From contig JAIVFJ010000068.1 of NCBI GenBank assembly GCA_025765615.1, positions 62,001 through 126,000 on the forward strand: a DNA stretch of 64,000 nt, given 5' to 3'. The DNA is from Zopfochytrium polystomum (taxonomy: Eukaryota; Chytridiomycota; Chytridiomycetes; Chytridiales; Chytridiaceae). Below are positions 19,406 through 31,845 of this stretch, in pieces; within the stretch, counting starts at the first letter, position 1; every line of letters starts with the position of its first letter. The notes beneath the pieces are model-generated. The model saw only the letters and a program-made list of their open reading frames with translations, was not told the origin of the DNA and made no database searches. The position numbers and the translations under genes were made by a program.

Positions 19406-22400
19406 TTACTCCTCGGCTAGAATGGCTTTAAAGGAGAACGGTTCAAACTTCTTCCCGGCTCCCTCGTAGAATTTGTTCTGGAACTCAACCCTGCGACAAT
19501 GTCAGCACGGAGAAAACTGCAATTTCCAAACAAAGCCTACCAATGCAAACGGAGGGCGTGCAAAAATGCCGAGAGTCCCTCCATAATAAGCAGCACAAAG
19601 ATTGTGAGGCTGAACCAGAAACCAAATCCTACCACGATAACCAGCGGTCCAAAGACACCCATTCCCGGGGCCATCACGAGGCAGTTCTGCATCACCATGT
19701 CCCACAGCACTTCGGACAGCTCTTGTTAAATTAAAACTTGTCAGAAGATTCTCACGCAACAGCTGCCAAAACTTACGAGCGTGGGCAAGGGACAGGGCCC
19801 AAAGCCGCAAATATGAAGCAGTGTTTGATATGCCGTTGAGGCAAAATTCAATTGTGTGGATGACTTGGTGAATCATGATTTCGCTGAAGTCGAAGTGCTT
19901 CGTTTTACAGGAAGGTTCGACACGTCAGAGTCCGCGCTCTATCTTCAACTAAATCTACCTCCTGATCCCCTCCAGTTACCTCTTCGTGATTCATTTCTTC
20001 GTGCGCGGTGGTGGACGGTGATTGGCCAGCGCTTCGATCACCTTCGAAGCTTGGAGAAGGGTCGACCAGATTCTCGTGCGATAGATTCGTATACCCTTCG
20101 TCAATATGCTTGAAGTGCTCGTATCTCAGCATGTAGGGCTTGGCGAGCAGCATCCATGGAACGCAAACAAACGCCAATAATAACAAGAACACTTGAAGTG
20201 GTCCCTTCGATGTGCGTAAAGCAGTGAGAAATTACCACTGCCCACCATATCCATATACCTGGCCGGGGAACAAGGGAGTTGTTACAGTACCCGGACTCAA
20301 AAACATGTATATGAGTACGTTCAACAGGCCCGGTGGCTCGGCATTCTCCCATGTACTCGCCCACTTGAACAAAATCATGAACACTAAGTATCCGAAAATC
20401 GATACCAAGTATAGGATTTGTGGAACCGTCTCAGCGAGAATGTTCATTGGGCGTTGGAAGTGCAAATGATTGAAGATATTGAGGGAAGTTCCGAAAACCA
20501 TGTGCGTGACACCGAAAACGATCGCCATTTTCATTTTGTACGAGTTTGAGAAGAGTAGAGCATTCTCAGCACCGTGCCATCCCTTGATTTGAATTTAGCG
20601 CATGCAGTCTCTGGCGCGCATACTCGAATAGAAATTGTCTTACCGGATCAACACCGAAAGCGTAGGCAAACTTGTGGACACCAACAGACTTCCCGGTGGA
20701 GTTGTCAGTATGAAACTCCCACCCGGAGCCAAACAGGTTCATTGATTTCGAAAAAATATCGTTGTAAATAAGACCCGTGTACATAGAGAATACACCCATC
20801 AGCAGGATGATGTAGCGGCCTCCAAAGAATGTTTCCGAAATCTGTAAATTCAAAAAATTACAAAACGTATATTTAGGCAACTCCTTACACACCTCGTCTA
20901 GCTTTGTGGATCCAATCCTCCGTTCGAAATACACCATCGCACCAGCCGCGAGGGTCATCAAAAATCCATGCCCAAGGTCGCCGAACATAACAGCAAAGAG
21001 GAATGGGAAAGTGATCACAGTGAAGAGGCCAGGATTGACCTCACGGTACGATGCGATACCGTACGCGTCCACAATTTCTTGGAATGCTTGGGTGAACTTA
21101 TTTGTGCGATGAAACGTTGGCGGTGTTTTCGTAGTCCTCCACTCCGACATAATGGGAGGAATCGTGGATCCAGTTGCTTCCGTCACATTTCGGAGAGCAT
21201 ACCGAATCTGCGCCTGGGAGGCGGTCGGGCACCAACCTTCGGCGATCAGAGTTTTCCGGTTTTGATCATAATTAAACTGGTTCAGAGTGTAATAAACTGC
21301 CTTCTCTTTCTTGATCATCGTCGACCAGATTTCAATGGTCTCAGCAACCTTGATAAGTTCCGATCGCCTGGTGTATGTCGTATTGTCAAGAACGTGGCGC
21401 AGGTCCTCGATGCGCGCGTGCACCTCCTGGGCATCTTGGCGGCGCTTCTCCGAGTTGTCATCGACTGGATAAAGGGTCGCACCCAGACTCTCGCATATTT
21501 TCCGGATTTTGGCCAACAGCTCTTTGCCGTGAGCGAATATGATAAAGACATTCTTTTGAACGAGCTCATCCGTGATAGGATCGCGGATGGACTCGTCGAT
21601 CTCAGCGTAGTTCATGTACAAATTTCCACGCAACGCTCTGAATAGAATTCTCTCGAAAGTGCCCATTCGAGCGCGGGGAACGACGCCTGCAACAAACCTA
21701 CATTTTCGTGTCAAAATCCTGCTGAACATCTTCGAAGAAATGGAGTACCCAAGGTTTGCGCCGCGCGAAACTCCTCTCCCTTCCTCCGTCGCCTCTGACT
21801 CCAAAAGGTGAGCATCCTCCTGATACGGGGCGGAGGGAAGATCGGACCTCGCATCTGCCTTATACTCGGGGTCAGCACCAAACATTTTGGGTGCCTCCAC
21901 TGACCTCTTCAAAAAAAATTGTGGTCTCTTTGAGGACATGGCGGAGCTCGGTGAGTTCCAAAAATCGCTTGTTGAGCGTTTCCTGGGAAGTAATCATCTG
22001 CTGAATCCGACTTTCGTGGTCCGTCAGTCGTTCCTCGAGGTCATCTATTTCCTGTTGCGTACGCGCGCGAGCTGACGAGGAGACGGCCGAAGTTTTAATC
22101 GGAATTTCTGCCTTTTGTATCTGTCCATGAAGAAATCCTGAGCGTTCGGACAGTGTTACTATTTCGAAGAAGTGGTCTCAAAAATCCTCACGAAGCTTTC
22201 GTTCCATGTCATCCAAACGACGGATTTCGTTCACAAAAGTCCGTTGAAAGGCATTGACATCAGGGTTGAGCTGTAGAGAGTGGTCAGAACGAGCGCGCGT
22301 CTGGTTGACCTTACATCGCGAAACTGAATGAGACCCAACTCTCCCAGCTCAGCCACGGTCTGTTGCGCGATCTCTCTGGGAATGTACAGCTAAAGAATTG

Positions 22401-22484
22401 TCAGAGGGAACGAGGCGTTTCAATTGACATATAGGGCCCTACTTGGACGTTCGTCATCTCCTCGGAGCGGAAAAGCGACCCCAT
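19406..22484 (-). CDS. VPH1: V-type proton ATPase subunit a
   Basis: This is the large membrane subunit of the Vo sector, which forms the half-channels for proton entry and exit and tethers the V1 stator in vacuolar or Golgi membranes. The start is [14 protein letters not shown] at 22484, the invariant N-terminus of the family. The long exon 20566-21939 covers the cytosolic N-terminal domain ([26 protein letters not shown]) and the first membrane segments ([20 protein letters not shown], the hallmark motif). Later exons give [19 protein letters not shown] and the segment [15 protein letters not shown], which contains the essential proton-path arginine. The C-terminus is [18 protein letters not shown]. 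About ten short introns; total about 840 residues, normal for the family. Organelle isoform cannot be told from sequence alone. It is divergently transcribed from calmodulin. Confidence 0.95.
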
Positions 22485-23098
22485 CTTGTCGGGTACCTGG
22501 TGAGGTTCAAGCGTTATGAAAGTCGTCAGATCTCGAAAATGGAGGGCGTTTCCGCAAGATCGTCCCGCGATTTTCCCTCCCACCACCAGCCGCACAGTCC
22601 CCAAATATTAATTCGTTCAGCGGAGGCGACCGTTGCGATTAGCTGGTGCTGCTGGATCCCCGACATCGCCCACAAATGCGTGTCAGACGCTGACATCCCT
22701 CCCAAGTCCCCAACCTGACAGGCTCCGAGCGACCGCCTCGCGCACGAACCCAACTGTTTCAGCCAACAAGCAGTTTCCACAGAGAAATTTTCAAAAAGAA
22801 AAAACGGAAAAAAATTGTTCGTGTGCCAATCTCCAAACAATCAACTTTCTTGGAAGTTTCGAACCACCAACAACATCAAGAGGACAAGTCTTTTAAGGCT
22901 GAAGGGGGAGACCGGCAGACAGAGACCCGTTTTGGCTGGCTGGCTGTCTCTCTGTCTCTCTCTCGCGCTTTCTTGATTCCAACCTCTTATTCGTTTTCCT
23001 CTCCACCCAGTCCAAACACTTTCTTCCAAACAACAGCAACAGCAACAACACACACACATCCACCCACCCCACCTCCACCACACACCCACACACACAAC
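22485..23098. promoter_or_regulatory. Divergent promoter region, V-ATPase a / calmodulin
   Basis: These 614 bp separate two head-to-head start codons. They contain a (TCTC)n/TCTG pyrimidine stretch near 22945-22970 and CA/CAC-rich leader repeats (23048-23097) just before the calmodulin ATG. No TATA box stands out. Confidence 0.5.
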
Positions 23099-23906
<808 letters not shown>

Positions 23907-24111
23907 AGAATCCGCTTCAACGCATCCGAACAAAGCCAGTCGTTTCACATTTATTCCTTGCTGTGGCTCCTGCACTGTTTTTTTTTTTTTTGGCGGGACT
24001 GATTTGCCGCAGTTCGTTGGAGCGGTCTTCTCTTTGTTTACGTCCTATGCTTCCGAATAAAACGCGAATTTAAGACCGTATATTGAAGCGAAAGAACATA
24101 ACTACACGTTA
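23907..24111. other. Convergent 3' ends of calmodulin and SMC1
   Basis: These 205 bp lie between two stop codons facing each other. They include a 13-T run near 23980 and AATAAA near 24056, suitable for calmodulin polyadenylation. Confidence 0.5.
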
Positions 24112-27100
24112 TTAGTCGTCAAGCCCCTTCAGGCTCAGCGTGAGCACCTTGGAACTTTGAAGGTCTTGGTCCTTGTATATGCCCACAAGTGCCTCCGCCT
24201 TCTCGTAAAAAGTGCTTTTAAGAGAGATTACCACAAACTGAAAGTCCGCGCTGGCCCTTGCACGAACGTAATTGGCAACCCGCGCAACATTCGCGTTGTC
24301 GAGCGCAGCATCCACCTCATCCAGAACGAAGAAGGGAGCGGGCTTATAGCTGTGGATCGCAAATAACAGCGCAAGCGCAGCCACTGTCTTCTCCCCCCCA
24401 GACAGCTGTTCCATGTCGCGGAACCTTTTCATTGGGGGCATCGCGTGGAACTTGACGCCATCCAGGTACGGCTCCTTCAAGAAAGCAGTTCAGCGCTATT
24501 TTTTGTGCAATAAATCAACCCCACCTCACTGTCCTCCACTGCCAGGTAGGCCGTGCCACCGAGAGGGAACGTTCGCGATTTTGTCAAATCCTTATATATC
24601 TGGTCAATACACCCAGAGATGTGATTGAAAGCAGATATAAAACGATTATATCTGAGAACGGAGTTAGTTTGGGCTTTGGTTCGGACAAACCACACCTTTC
24701 TTGCTTCACAGCCATGAAAGCATCTTTGGCTGATTTCGCGTCTCTCCGCGCATTTTCAAACTCCTCTGCAGTGGCCCGAAGCTTCGCTTCCACATCACCA
24801 AATCTGGAGGAAGGTGAGTCTCGTGTTCTATTGCCACTATCTCTACCTTTCGCCGGCTTTCATGTTGGGAGCCATTCGCTCAATCTCCGATGTCAAATTT
24901 TTTAAAGTCTCCTGGAATTCAATATCTGCTTCGTCTGAAGAGTTCTTTGATCCGCGATTAGGGAAGGGACATTTGCATCATCAAAAAAAATATGACCAAT
25001 CAAGATACCTGTTTCAAATCTCGCTTCAACCCAGAGTAGTCCACTTTAATTTGATTAATGTCCATCCGTGTTGGACTGTCGTCTGTGTCCATCGAGTCAC
25101 CTCGCATTTGCGCGCGCTTCGAAAAAACGATGAGAACGTTTTTCCAAGGCAAGGGAGCATTACGTCTAGGGATTCCAAGGATATGTCGTCGATGCTTTCA
25201 TCATTCAGCAATGGCAAATCGATCTCCTCCAGCTTGCATCTTCTGAATACCGCAATTCTTTCCGCAAACAACGCCTCCAGGTTTGATTCCAGCCCCAGTA
25301 ATCTTTTTGACGTGGCCTCGCTGTCTTTCGCGCATTTCAAAGCGGTCTTCTTTGCGTCATCGACGACTGCAGCCTGATTTCGTAGTCGCTCTGCAAGTGC
25401 TCCCTGATCGGCCACGCACTCATTATACTCAGCAAGCAGTCGCTCAGTCTCCGCCATAAACACTCGAAACTCTTCGTTATTTGCTTCGAGAACCTGACTG
25501 TCATCTTCAATTGCTTGTTCTAGTCTGCTGATGCGCGATTCGATATCCCGAAGCACCTTAGTTTCAAATGTGATCCTACGAGAAGCGATAGTCAAAATTG
25601 GTAGGCTGGCGAATGCCATACTCATTCGTGCATTTGGCAATAGCAGTCTCAAACTCCAAGCGACGCTGCTCTTGAACTTGCTGCTCTGCGCCACGGCTCT
25701 CTTCAAACTCCCGAATACTTGCAACTCCAATTCGAGCACAAAACGAAGAGAATATTCTATCTTCCACCGCATTAATTTCATTTTGAACGTTCCCAACTTC
25801 GGTCTCCTTCGTCGTGGAGGAATCTGTGAGGGCCCTTGCCTCAGGCTCCATTCTGGCGATGTTTCCCTCAACTTCATCCAATTCTTGTTGTACCGACGCA
25901 ACTTTCCTTCGGGTCGAATTCTAAAATTCTCAGTATTGTCAGAGGCAAACGAAAAGCGACGAATAATTCACATACCAGTGAGTCCGATGCAACATTCACT
26001 CTTGTCACAAGAGCTAAAATTTCCGACCGAAGTAGATCATCGCTTGCCAGTCTCCGGCGGGCCTTTGCTAGTTCCGAAATGTCCGATAGGAGTGTCTCTC
26101 GCGCTTTGCGTAGTGCTGAATGAACTATTAATTGTGATCAATGGATAAAAGTTATACCTTCAATGTCTCTTTCCTCCCACCTCTGGGCGTCTCTCCCGGA
26201 AGTGACGGAAGTTCCACCGGTCATTAAACCAGTCTTATGAAGAACAGTGCCATCGAGAGTGACGGCTAGGCGAAAGTGTCAGGCGGAGTTTCACTAATTT
26301 CGCCAACCTTTCACTTCCTGTCCCCGATTCCAACACACTTCTTTGGCGATGTCAAGCGTATCACAAACCAAAGAGTTCCCGCAAGCGTAATGAATAGCCT
26401 TCTCGAAACGGGGCTCAACTTGAATGACGTCCACGGCTAGTCTCGCTCCTCGAGCAAAGTTGCGATATTTTGCATCGATCGATTTCACCGTCAGTGTCTC
26501 CAACGGCAAGAACGTTGCCGTTCCTGCTCGTTGATCACGCAAATACTGGTGTCACACGTTAGCATTTCAAACCGACAGCCATCTTCGCATTGAACCTGGA
26601 TGCAATCGATGCCAGTTCGCTCAGTGTCCACAACAATTGCATCCATGTTCCGTCCGAGAATAGTGGCGACAGCAAGATCGTATTTCCGCTGTGTCGGTTT
26701 GCACAGGTCTGTGAGGCGCCCATACACACCTTTAAACCAATTTAGATAAGAAGGGGGCTCCTGCAATCATACTTACCAGAGAACACTTTTTGGAGTGATT
26801 CCAAAGTCTCCCTTTTCTTTTGTCCGCGCTCAGTTTCGTATCGATCAGCTCTAGCGTCTTGAAGCTTCTGCATAACTTCAGTCAGCCTCTCATTTTTCTC
26901 GGTTTCTTCTTGGCTGAAGGAATAAGTCAGCAGATGATTCGCCAAAGTGAGGACAGACCGTAATCGTCGACGCTCAACATCAATTTCATCCAACCGTGCC
27001 CTCGCAGATGCCAACTCTTCGTTCATGCGGTTGACATCTTCTGCCATCTATAAAGAAGTTGAAGGCGAGAACGCCACATCATCAAGATTTGGTAAGACCT

Positions 27101-28959
27101 TTGAAGCCCTCTCATCAAGGGCAGTTTTGTCTTCCAGCAAGCGCTCTTTGCGGCGCTCAGCCGTTGAAAGATTCTCCTCCATTCTGAGTCTACTTTCCAT
27201 TTCAGCTTTCAAATCTCTCTGCAGAGTCGCCAGCTGTTGTCTTAGTTGAGTAGTTTCAGCAGCAACATCCGCTTTTCTATTCTCAGTTAGCAAATCAACT
27301 GATCGAAATGCTGTCCTACTTCGTGTTATACTCCGCCAAAGATCCTTCGTCCAAAGCTCCACGAGACCGGCCAGCTCTTTGAAGAATGTCCGCTGAAAAA
27401 GTCGCGTCACGAAAGAAGTCTGCGATCAAGTGGCTAGCTCACCCTCAAATCTCTCGAATTGCCGGCGAACGTCACTTAGTGTTTCTTCGAGACGGGAAAC
27501 CTTCTCGGTCTGAAAAAGACGATCAACTGTTTGACAAGCAAATTGGGTCATACTTGTCTTCGAAGCTCGCGGTCAGCTTTCGCAGAGTTTTCACGGGCTT
27601 TCTGAAGCTTTTTAGTTCCGTGCTTTATGCGCTCTTCCAACTTCAGTTGTGCAGGTTTCTTTGCTTGCTGTGAGACTTTGCCAGATTTTTTTAAAAAACA
27701 CCAACCCTATCATCAACCTCGGCTTTTCGGTCTTTTGCTTTTTTTTCCAGCTTGACTGACTCTTTGGTGATTCGTGCCATAGTTCGTCTTGCATCCTTCA
27801 ATGCCGCTTCGGCTCTTTGAAGCTCTTCGACCAGCTCAGCCGACGAATCCTTTTCCTCGGCAATGCTATTCTCCAGTGCCTTCGTCTTCTGCTCTTGATG
27901 ATATAGCTTCCACAGCAGATAAGCCAATGTTTGCTTTGCCTGAACCTTTCGCGTGAGGGATTCCATATGGTAATGAAATTGTGACCTTTTGTTTCAATAG
28001 GTTTTCAAAACGTTCCGCTTCTTCCTTTTGCTCCTTGAATTGTTTCATCTCCGCATTAATCCCGCGTTTCTTGTTGAAATTCATTGCGGAATTTTCTGTC
28101 GCCTTGTCTTGCAAGTTTTTCAACCGATCATATTCCTGGCGAAGCTCTATTGAGCTTCAAAGGAGGTCAGTTGGATTATTCAAACAAAAGTGGGTCCATT
28201 AGTACCCGCTGATTTGCTCAATGAGTTTTGTCAGGTCTTTCGGTGACTGTGAGGCAATCGCTTCGACATCGCCCTTATTTGGTTCAGTTCAATTATTCAT
28301 GTCCTCATTTTTGTACCTGAAAGACGAGGAAATTGCGCGCTTTGATCAAAATATTCTCTGCCTCGAGAGACTGCGAGTAACGCGCAGCAGTAACAACTTT
28401 GTCATTGATCCTGTACTCACTCGACCCACTCGAAGTTACTCTGAAAGTAGAGCTGTAAGGTCAAGGAACCATCAACAACCCTACGTACATTCGACTAAAC
28501 CGGACTTCCTTGTTGGTAGAGTCGAGGTACACAGCTGTTACTCGTGCACGAGCAGGGTTTTCCGTGGAGCCTTCATCTTCCTCTTCCTCATATTCTTCGG
28601 TGGCTTTGCCCTTTCCCTTGGATCGGGAGCGCGAAGCAGCAGATTCAACAGGTCCGGAACCTTCACTTCGATAAATCAGATCTTTAAGCTTCGAGGACCG
28701 CAGTTGCGCAGATTGAATGCCAAGAACAAAACTTATAGCGTCCATGAGATTTGATTTTCCTTTTGTACGCTCGCCTTTAGATCAAACTCATTGCCAAAAG
28801 CAAGTACTTATCCTTACCAGAACCATTAGGGCCGATCACAGAGGTAAAGTTATGGAAAGGACCGATTAGCTGGAAGCCCTTATATGACTTGAAATCCTCG
28901 ACTTCGAGCTGAACCAACTTTCCCTGTTGCACGATAGTTAGCCCCGTCCGCAGGTCCAT
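24112..28959 (-). CDS. SMC1: Cohesin subunit SMC1
   Basis: Smc1 pairs with Smc3 in cohesin, the ring ATPase that holds sister chromatids together. The start ATG at 28959 gives [20 protein letters not shown]; an early exon has EDFKSYKG and the Walker A site GPNGSGK, completed by [12 protein letters not shown] in the next exon. Long charged coiled-coil exons follow (about 26.8-28.2 kb), then a hinge region with [20 protein letters not shown] and [20 protein letters not shown] (about 26.3-26.8 kb), the returning coiled coil (24.6-26.1 kb), and the C-terminal head with the signature [15 protein letters not shown] and Walker [17 protein letters not shown]. The end [16 protein letters not shown] is characteristic of Smc1. 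An acidic [10 protein letters not shown] insert follows the Walker A region. Around 15 or more introns; roughly 1,230 residues expected. Confidence 0.93.
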
Positions 28960-29225
28960 TTTCGGACACACGATTGTCTGACAAGGTCAGCGAGCCGGTT
29001 GTTCACCACAACCCAAACAACACATCGGTCACGGGCACGGCGCAAGAGGCCCAAAGCTAGCATTTCTGGTTGAGCGATCAAGGCGACCTTTCCCATCTGC
29101 TGTGTGTAGCCTGGAGCCGTCTCATCGAGTGGCATTCCGTCCGGGCGCCTTTGCCTCTACTCACCATGATTCGTTCTGGTTCAGAAATTTCTGGTCTTGA
29201 CTTGTCCCTTTCTTTCTTTTTTGGC
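28960..29225. promoter_or_regulatory. Divergent promoter region, SMC1 / CGR1
   Basis: These 266 bp separate head-to-head start codons. An upstream ATG at about 29167 opens a 38-codon frame that overlaps the CGR1 start and may act as an upstream ORF. No consensus TATA box is seen. Confidence 0.45.
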
Positions 29226-29920
29226 AATGGACCCCAAGCTCAACATCGCCAGCAGTGGGACCTCCGTCGATGCATCAGATAGCGCTCCGGCAGCGTCCTC
29301 GATTGAAGCTGGTTCGGTCACAGCGAAACGGCCGGGCGTCGAGAATGATCCCTGCGCTCCCAAAAGTCGAGCGGTCGTTCCAGTTCGTGGTCTGCCAACA
29401 TCTGGTAGGCTGTTCTATCGATGGGGCCGTCTCATCTTCATTCAAAACAGGACGACCATGGAAATCGGTCCAAACGAAACGCCACACTGCTATGAAGCCA
29501 AAGTCTTTAAAGAAAGGTATGTCGGAAGATTGCTGCAATTGCTTGATTAGACTCTGCAGGATGGAAAACCCACCAGGAAGAACGCCGGAAAGCGGAAATC
29601 GTGAAAAAGATGGAAAGAGAGATGAAAGACGAAGTGAACGCAGCCAAGGAGGTGGGCATGTCCAATGCTTTGGATCAAGGTTTGACTCTTTTCAAAGGAA
29701 CGCCGAAAGAAAGCCGAAGAGAAGAAGAAGCGGAAAGAAGAGAATATGAGGAAGGCAGAAATCGTGCAGCACGTGAGTTGCGTGAAACCAGGCTGGACGA
29801 GGTCGTCTCAACGTCTCTCTGTAGGTCTCTGCTGCAAAGGTGAAACGGATGAGCAAGAAACAATTGAGGGGAATTCGTCTGGTTCCAGGGACACAGGCAT
29901 CAAGCACCAATGCAAAATAG
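29226..29920 (+). CDS. CGR1: rRNA-processing protein of the Cgr1/CCDC86 family
   Basis: Cgr1 is a small nucleolar protein needed for 60S pre-ribosome maturation. Exon 1 (29226-29404) encodes an acidic/polar N-terminus. Splicing at TCTG|GTAGG to the exon beginning near 29448 creates the family motif SGRPWKSVQTKR. Then follow GWKTHQEERRKAEIVKKMER, a Lys/Glu/Arg-rich helix continued across small exons (KKAEEKKRKEENMRKAE), and the conserved C-terminus KVKRMSKKQLRGIRLV ending in TNAK at 29918-29920. The protein would be about 170 residues, slightly longer than yeast Cgr1. The identification rests on the SGxxWK box plus the KRMSKKQLR box at the right ends of a highly charged helix; exact inner exon borders are uncertain. 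Confidence 0.78.
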
Positions 29921-29967
29921 ATTTCATCAAGTTTACAGTGAATGAATGTTCTTTTCAGAAAGCCATT

Positions 29968-31572
29968 TCACACTGCAATTGCAGAATCAAAGCCATAGCA
30001 CTGGCTTTCGATACCCTCCATAACTCGGGAAATGGGAACAGTGAGAGAGCGGTTGTTCTGAGCAAGGTACTCCTGGGGGAATTGTTCAGCAAACGAAAGA
30101 ATTATTCCGGAAATAAAAAGACTCACAATGGCACACTGCATGCTAGTTCGACGCTCGTCCTTATCTGCTTTTTTGCCAATCCAGACCCACACTGGTAACA
30201 ATTCAGTCCACATGAAAGATTTGAACAGTACCAACCCTTGTCGCCAGTGTCGATAACGAAAACATCGTTGGAGTCCAGCTGCGACTTTTTAATGTCACCC
30301 TTCGCCTCTGGCTTGAAAGAGTACTTTCCAAACTGACGCGAGAGGCTGCTTAATCAAGCTTGGTGAGCAGTGCTAACATTCGCAGCAAGCGTAAGACCAT
30401 AGACCATACCGCATGAGAGTATTTTCAAACGATCCTTGGGCGCGAAGCTTGTCTGCTTCGGCAGCAGACATGACGGGGCCCTTGCCCCCAATTGCGTTCC
30501 AAAAAGGGCCGCTGTCGCTGTCTCCCTCCTCTAGAAACAAAAGGAGGAGGAGAAAACGGCTCAGACAACAATCGAGAGGCCTGCTTTCGCACTCACCAAG
30601 GACTGAAATCTTCGCTTTCCCGTTCCTATCGTCAGCAATTTTGCGGCAGTACTCTGCCGCCTTCTGCCTTTCAAGTGGAGAAGATTTGGATCCGTTCCAC
30701 TGAATGATCGCCAAACCAGCGTCCACAATGAAGACATCGCCAGAGTTCAGCGACTTGTAAGACAACGGCACCTCGCGGATCGTCAGACACTCGTTGAGGC
30801 GTCGGGGGCCGGACCCAACTGGGGCTTTGGCCATGCGCACTTGGAAGAGGCGTGTGGTGTACTTTGCCTCCTCCACATGCTTGAAACCTGACTCAATGCC
30901 ACCTTCTTGGACGTGGAAGTGTTTGAAGTAGGACAGGAAGAGAGTCGATTCATCGCCTTGAATCTCGCGGTGCTGGATGGGAATAGTTCCAAGGTAGTCA
31001 TCGAGCTCAACGGTCTTGTATGCCGCAGTGCCACTGGGCAAAAGTTATCACAGACTGGGAGAGACAAAAGGGACAGCAGAGCCTACGCTTCGTCCTGTGT
31101 AGTGCTCAACCCGAGCCAAAAGTGAATGTCATGGTAGAGCTGCGGTTCATCGGGCTTCTTCCAGGTCTACCAGACGAGGGCCGCATGGTCAGTTCGCAAC
31201 GATTTACTGGTTTCGCCTTTCCTCACATTGATAACAATGTATGAGTCGCCAGTGTAGAACATGCCGTAGTCCTTTTCCGGCCAAGGAACGACTTTAAACT
31301 GCTCAATGCGGAATATCTTGAGCCCGCAGGTCGTTCCAACATTTTGCCATGCAGGCTCCTTTTGCGAGGCATCCAAGCGTACTTTCTTCTCGAGCTCTGT
31401 CCCAAGTCCGGCGATCTGTCGACTGGATAAGTATGCTAATAGTTGGATACAGCACCACGCCCGTGGGGACGACGCTATGGCTCTAGTAATCTCGCACACT
31501 CACATTCGAGTCCTTCAAGTCAATCGTTTTCGGTTTGATGAAGCCGAGGTGCGAAGTCACCTTCTCAAACAT
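29968..31572 (-). CDS. Gelsolin-family actin-severing protein (severin/fragmin type)
   Basis: A multi-exon gene encoding about three gelsolin repeats, the size class of severin, fragmin and CapG (roughly 360-380 residues) rather than the six-repeat gelsolin. The start is MFEKVTSHLGFIKPKTIDLK at 31572. Repeat 1 has GLKIFRIEQFKVVPWPEKDY and GMFYTGDSYIVINV. The linker and repeat 2 have IPIQHREIQGDESTLFLSYF, with RRLNECLTIREVPL and SGDVFIVDAGLAIIQWNGSK. Repeat 3 has KYSFKPEAKGDIKKSQL, LDSNDVFVIDTGDKG and VWVWIGKKADKDER, ending GFDSAIAV at 29968. Family members cap and sever actin filaments in a Ca2+-dependent way; that function is inferred. The stop codon is only 47 bp from the convergent CGR1 stop. 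Confidence 0.9.
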
Positions 31573-31845
31573 GGTCGTCATTGTTGGCAGTTTTTGGGTG
31601 TGGCGCGCGTTTCTCTTTGGTCCTTTTTTTTTCAAAATTTGATAATCGCTTCAATCGGCCTGTTGTCTTCGCCCACACTAACAACGTAAAAAACTCAACA
31701 GTTGTATTTGTTGTATTTTCGTGACCAAAACAAAAATTGCTGCGCACACACCGCAAAAATAACATGATCGAAAACAGGGAAGCTTTGATGTCAAACGAAC
31801 TACAGAAAGAAGAGGGAGGAGACGTGTGGGAAAAGCGGTATCTGT
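31573..31845. promoter_or_regulatory. Gelsolin promoter / glutamate synthase 3' flank
   Basis: These 273 bp lie between two minus-strand genes in tandem and must hold both the gelsolin promoter and the terminator of the downstream glutamate synthase gene. No specific motif can be assigned. Confidence 0.4.
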
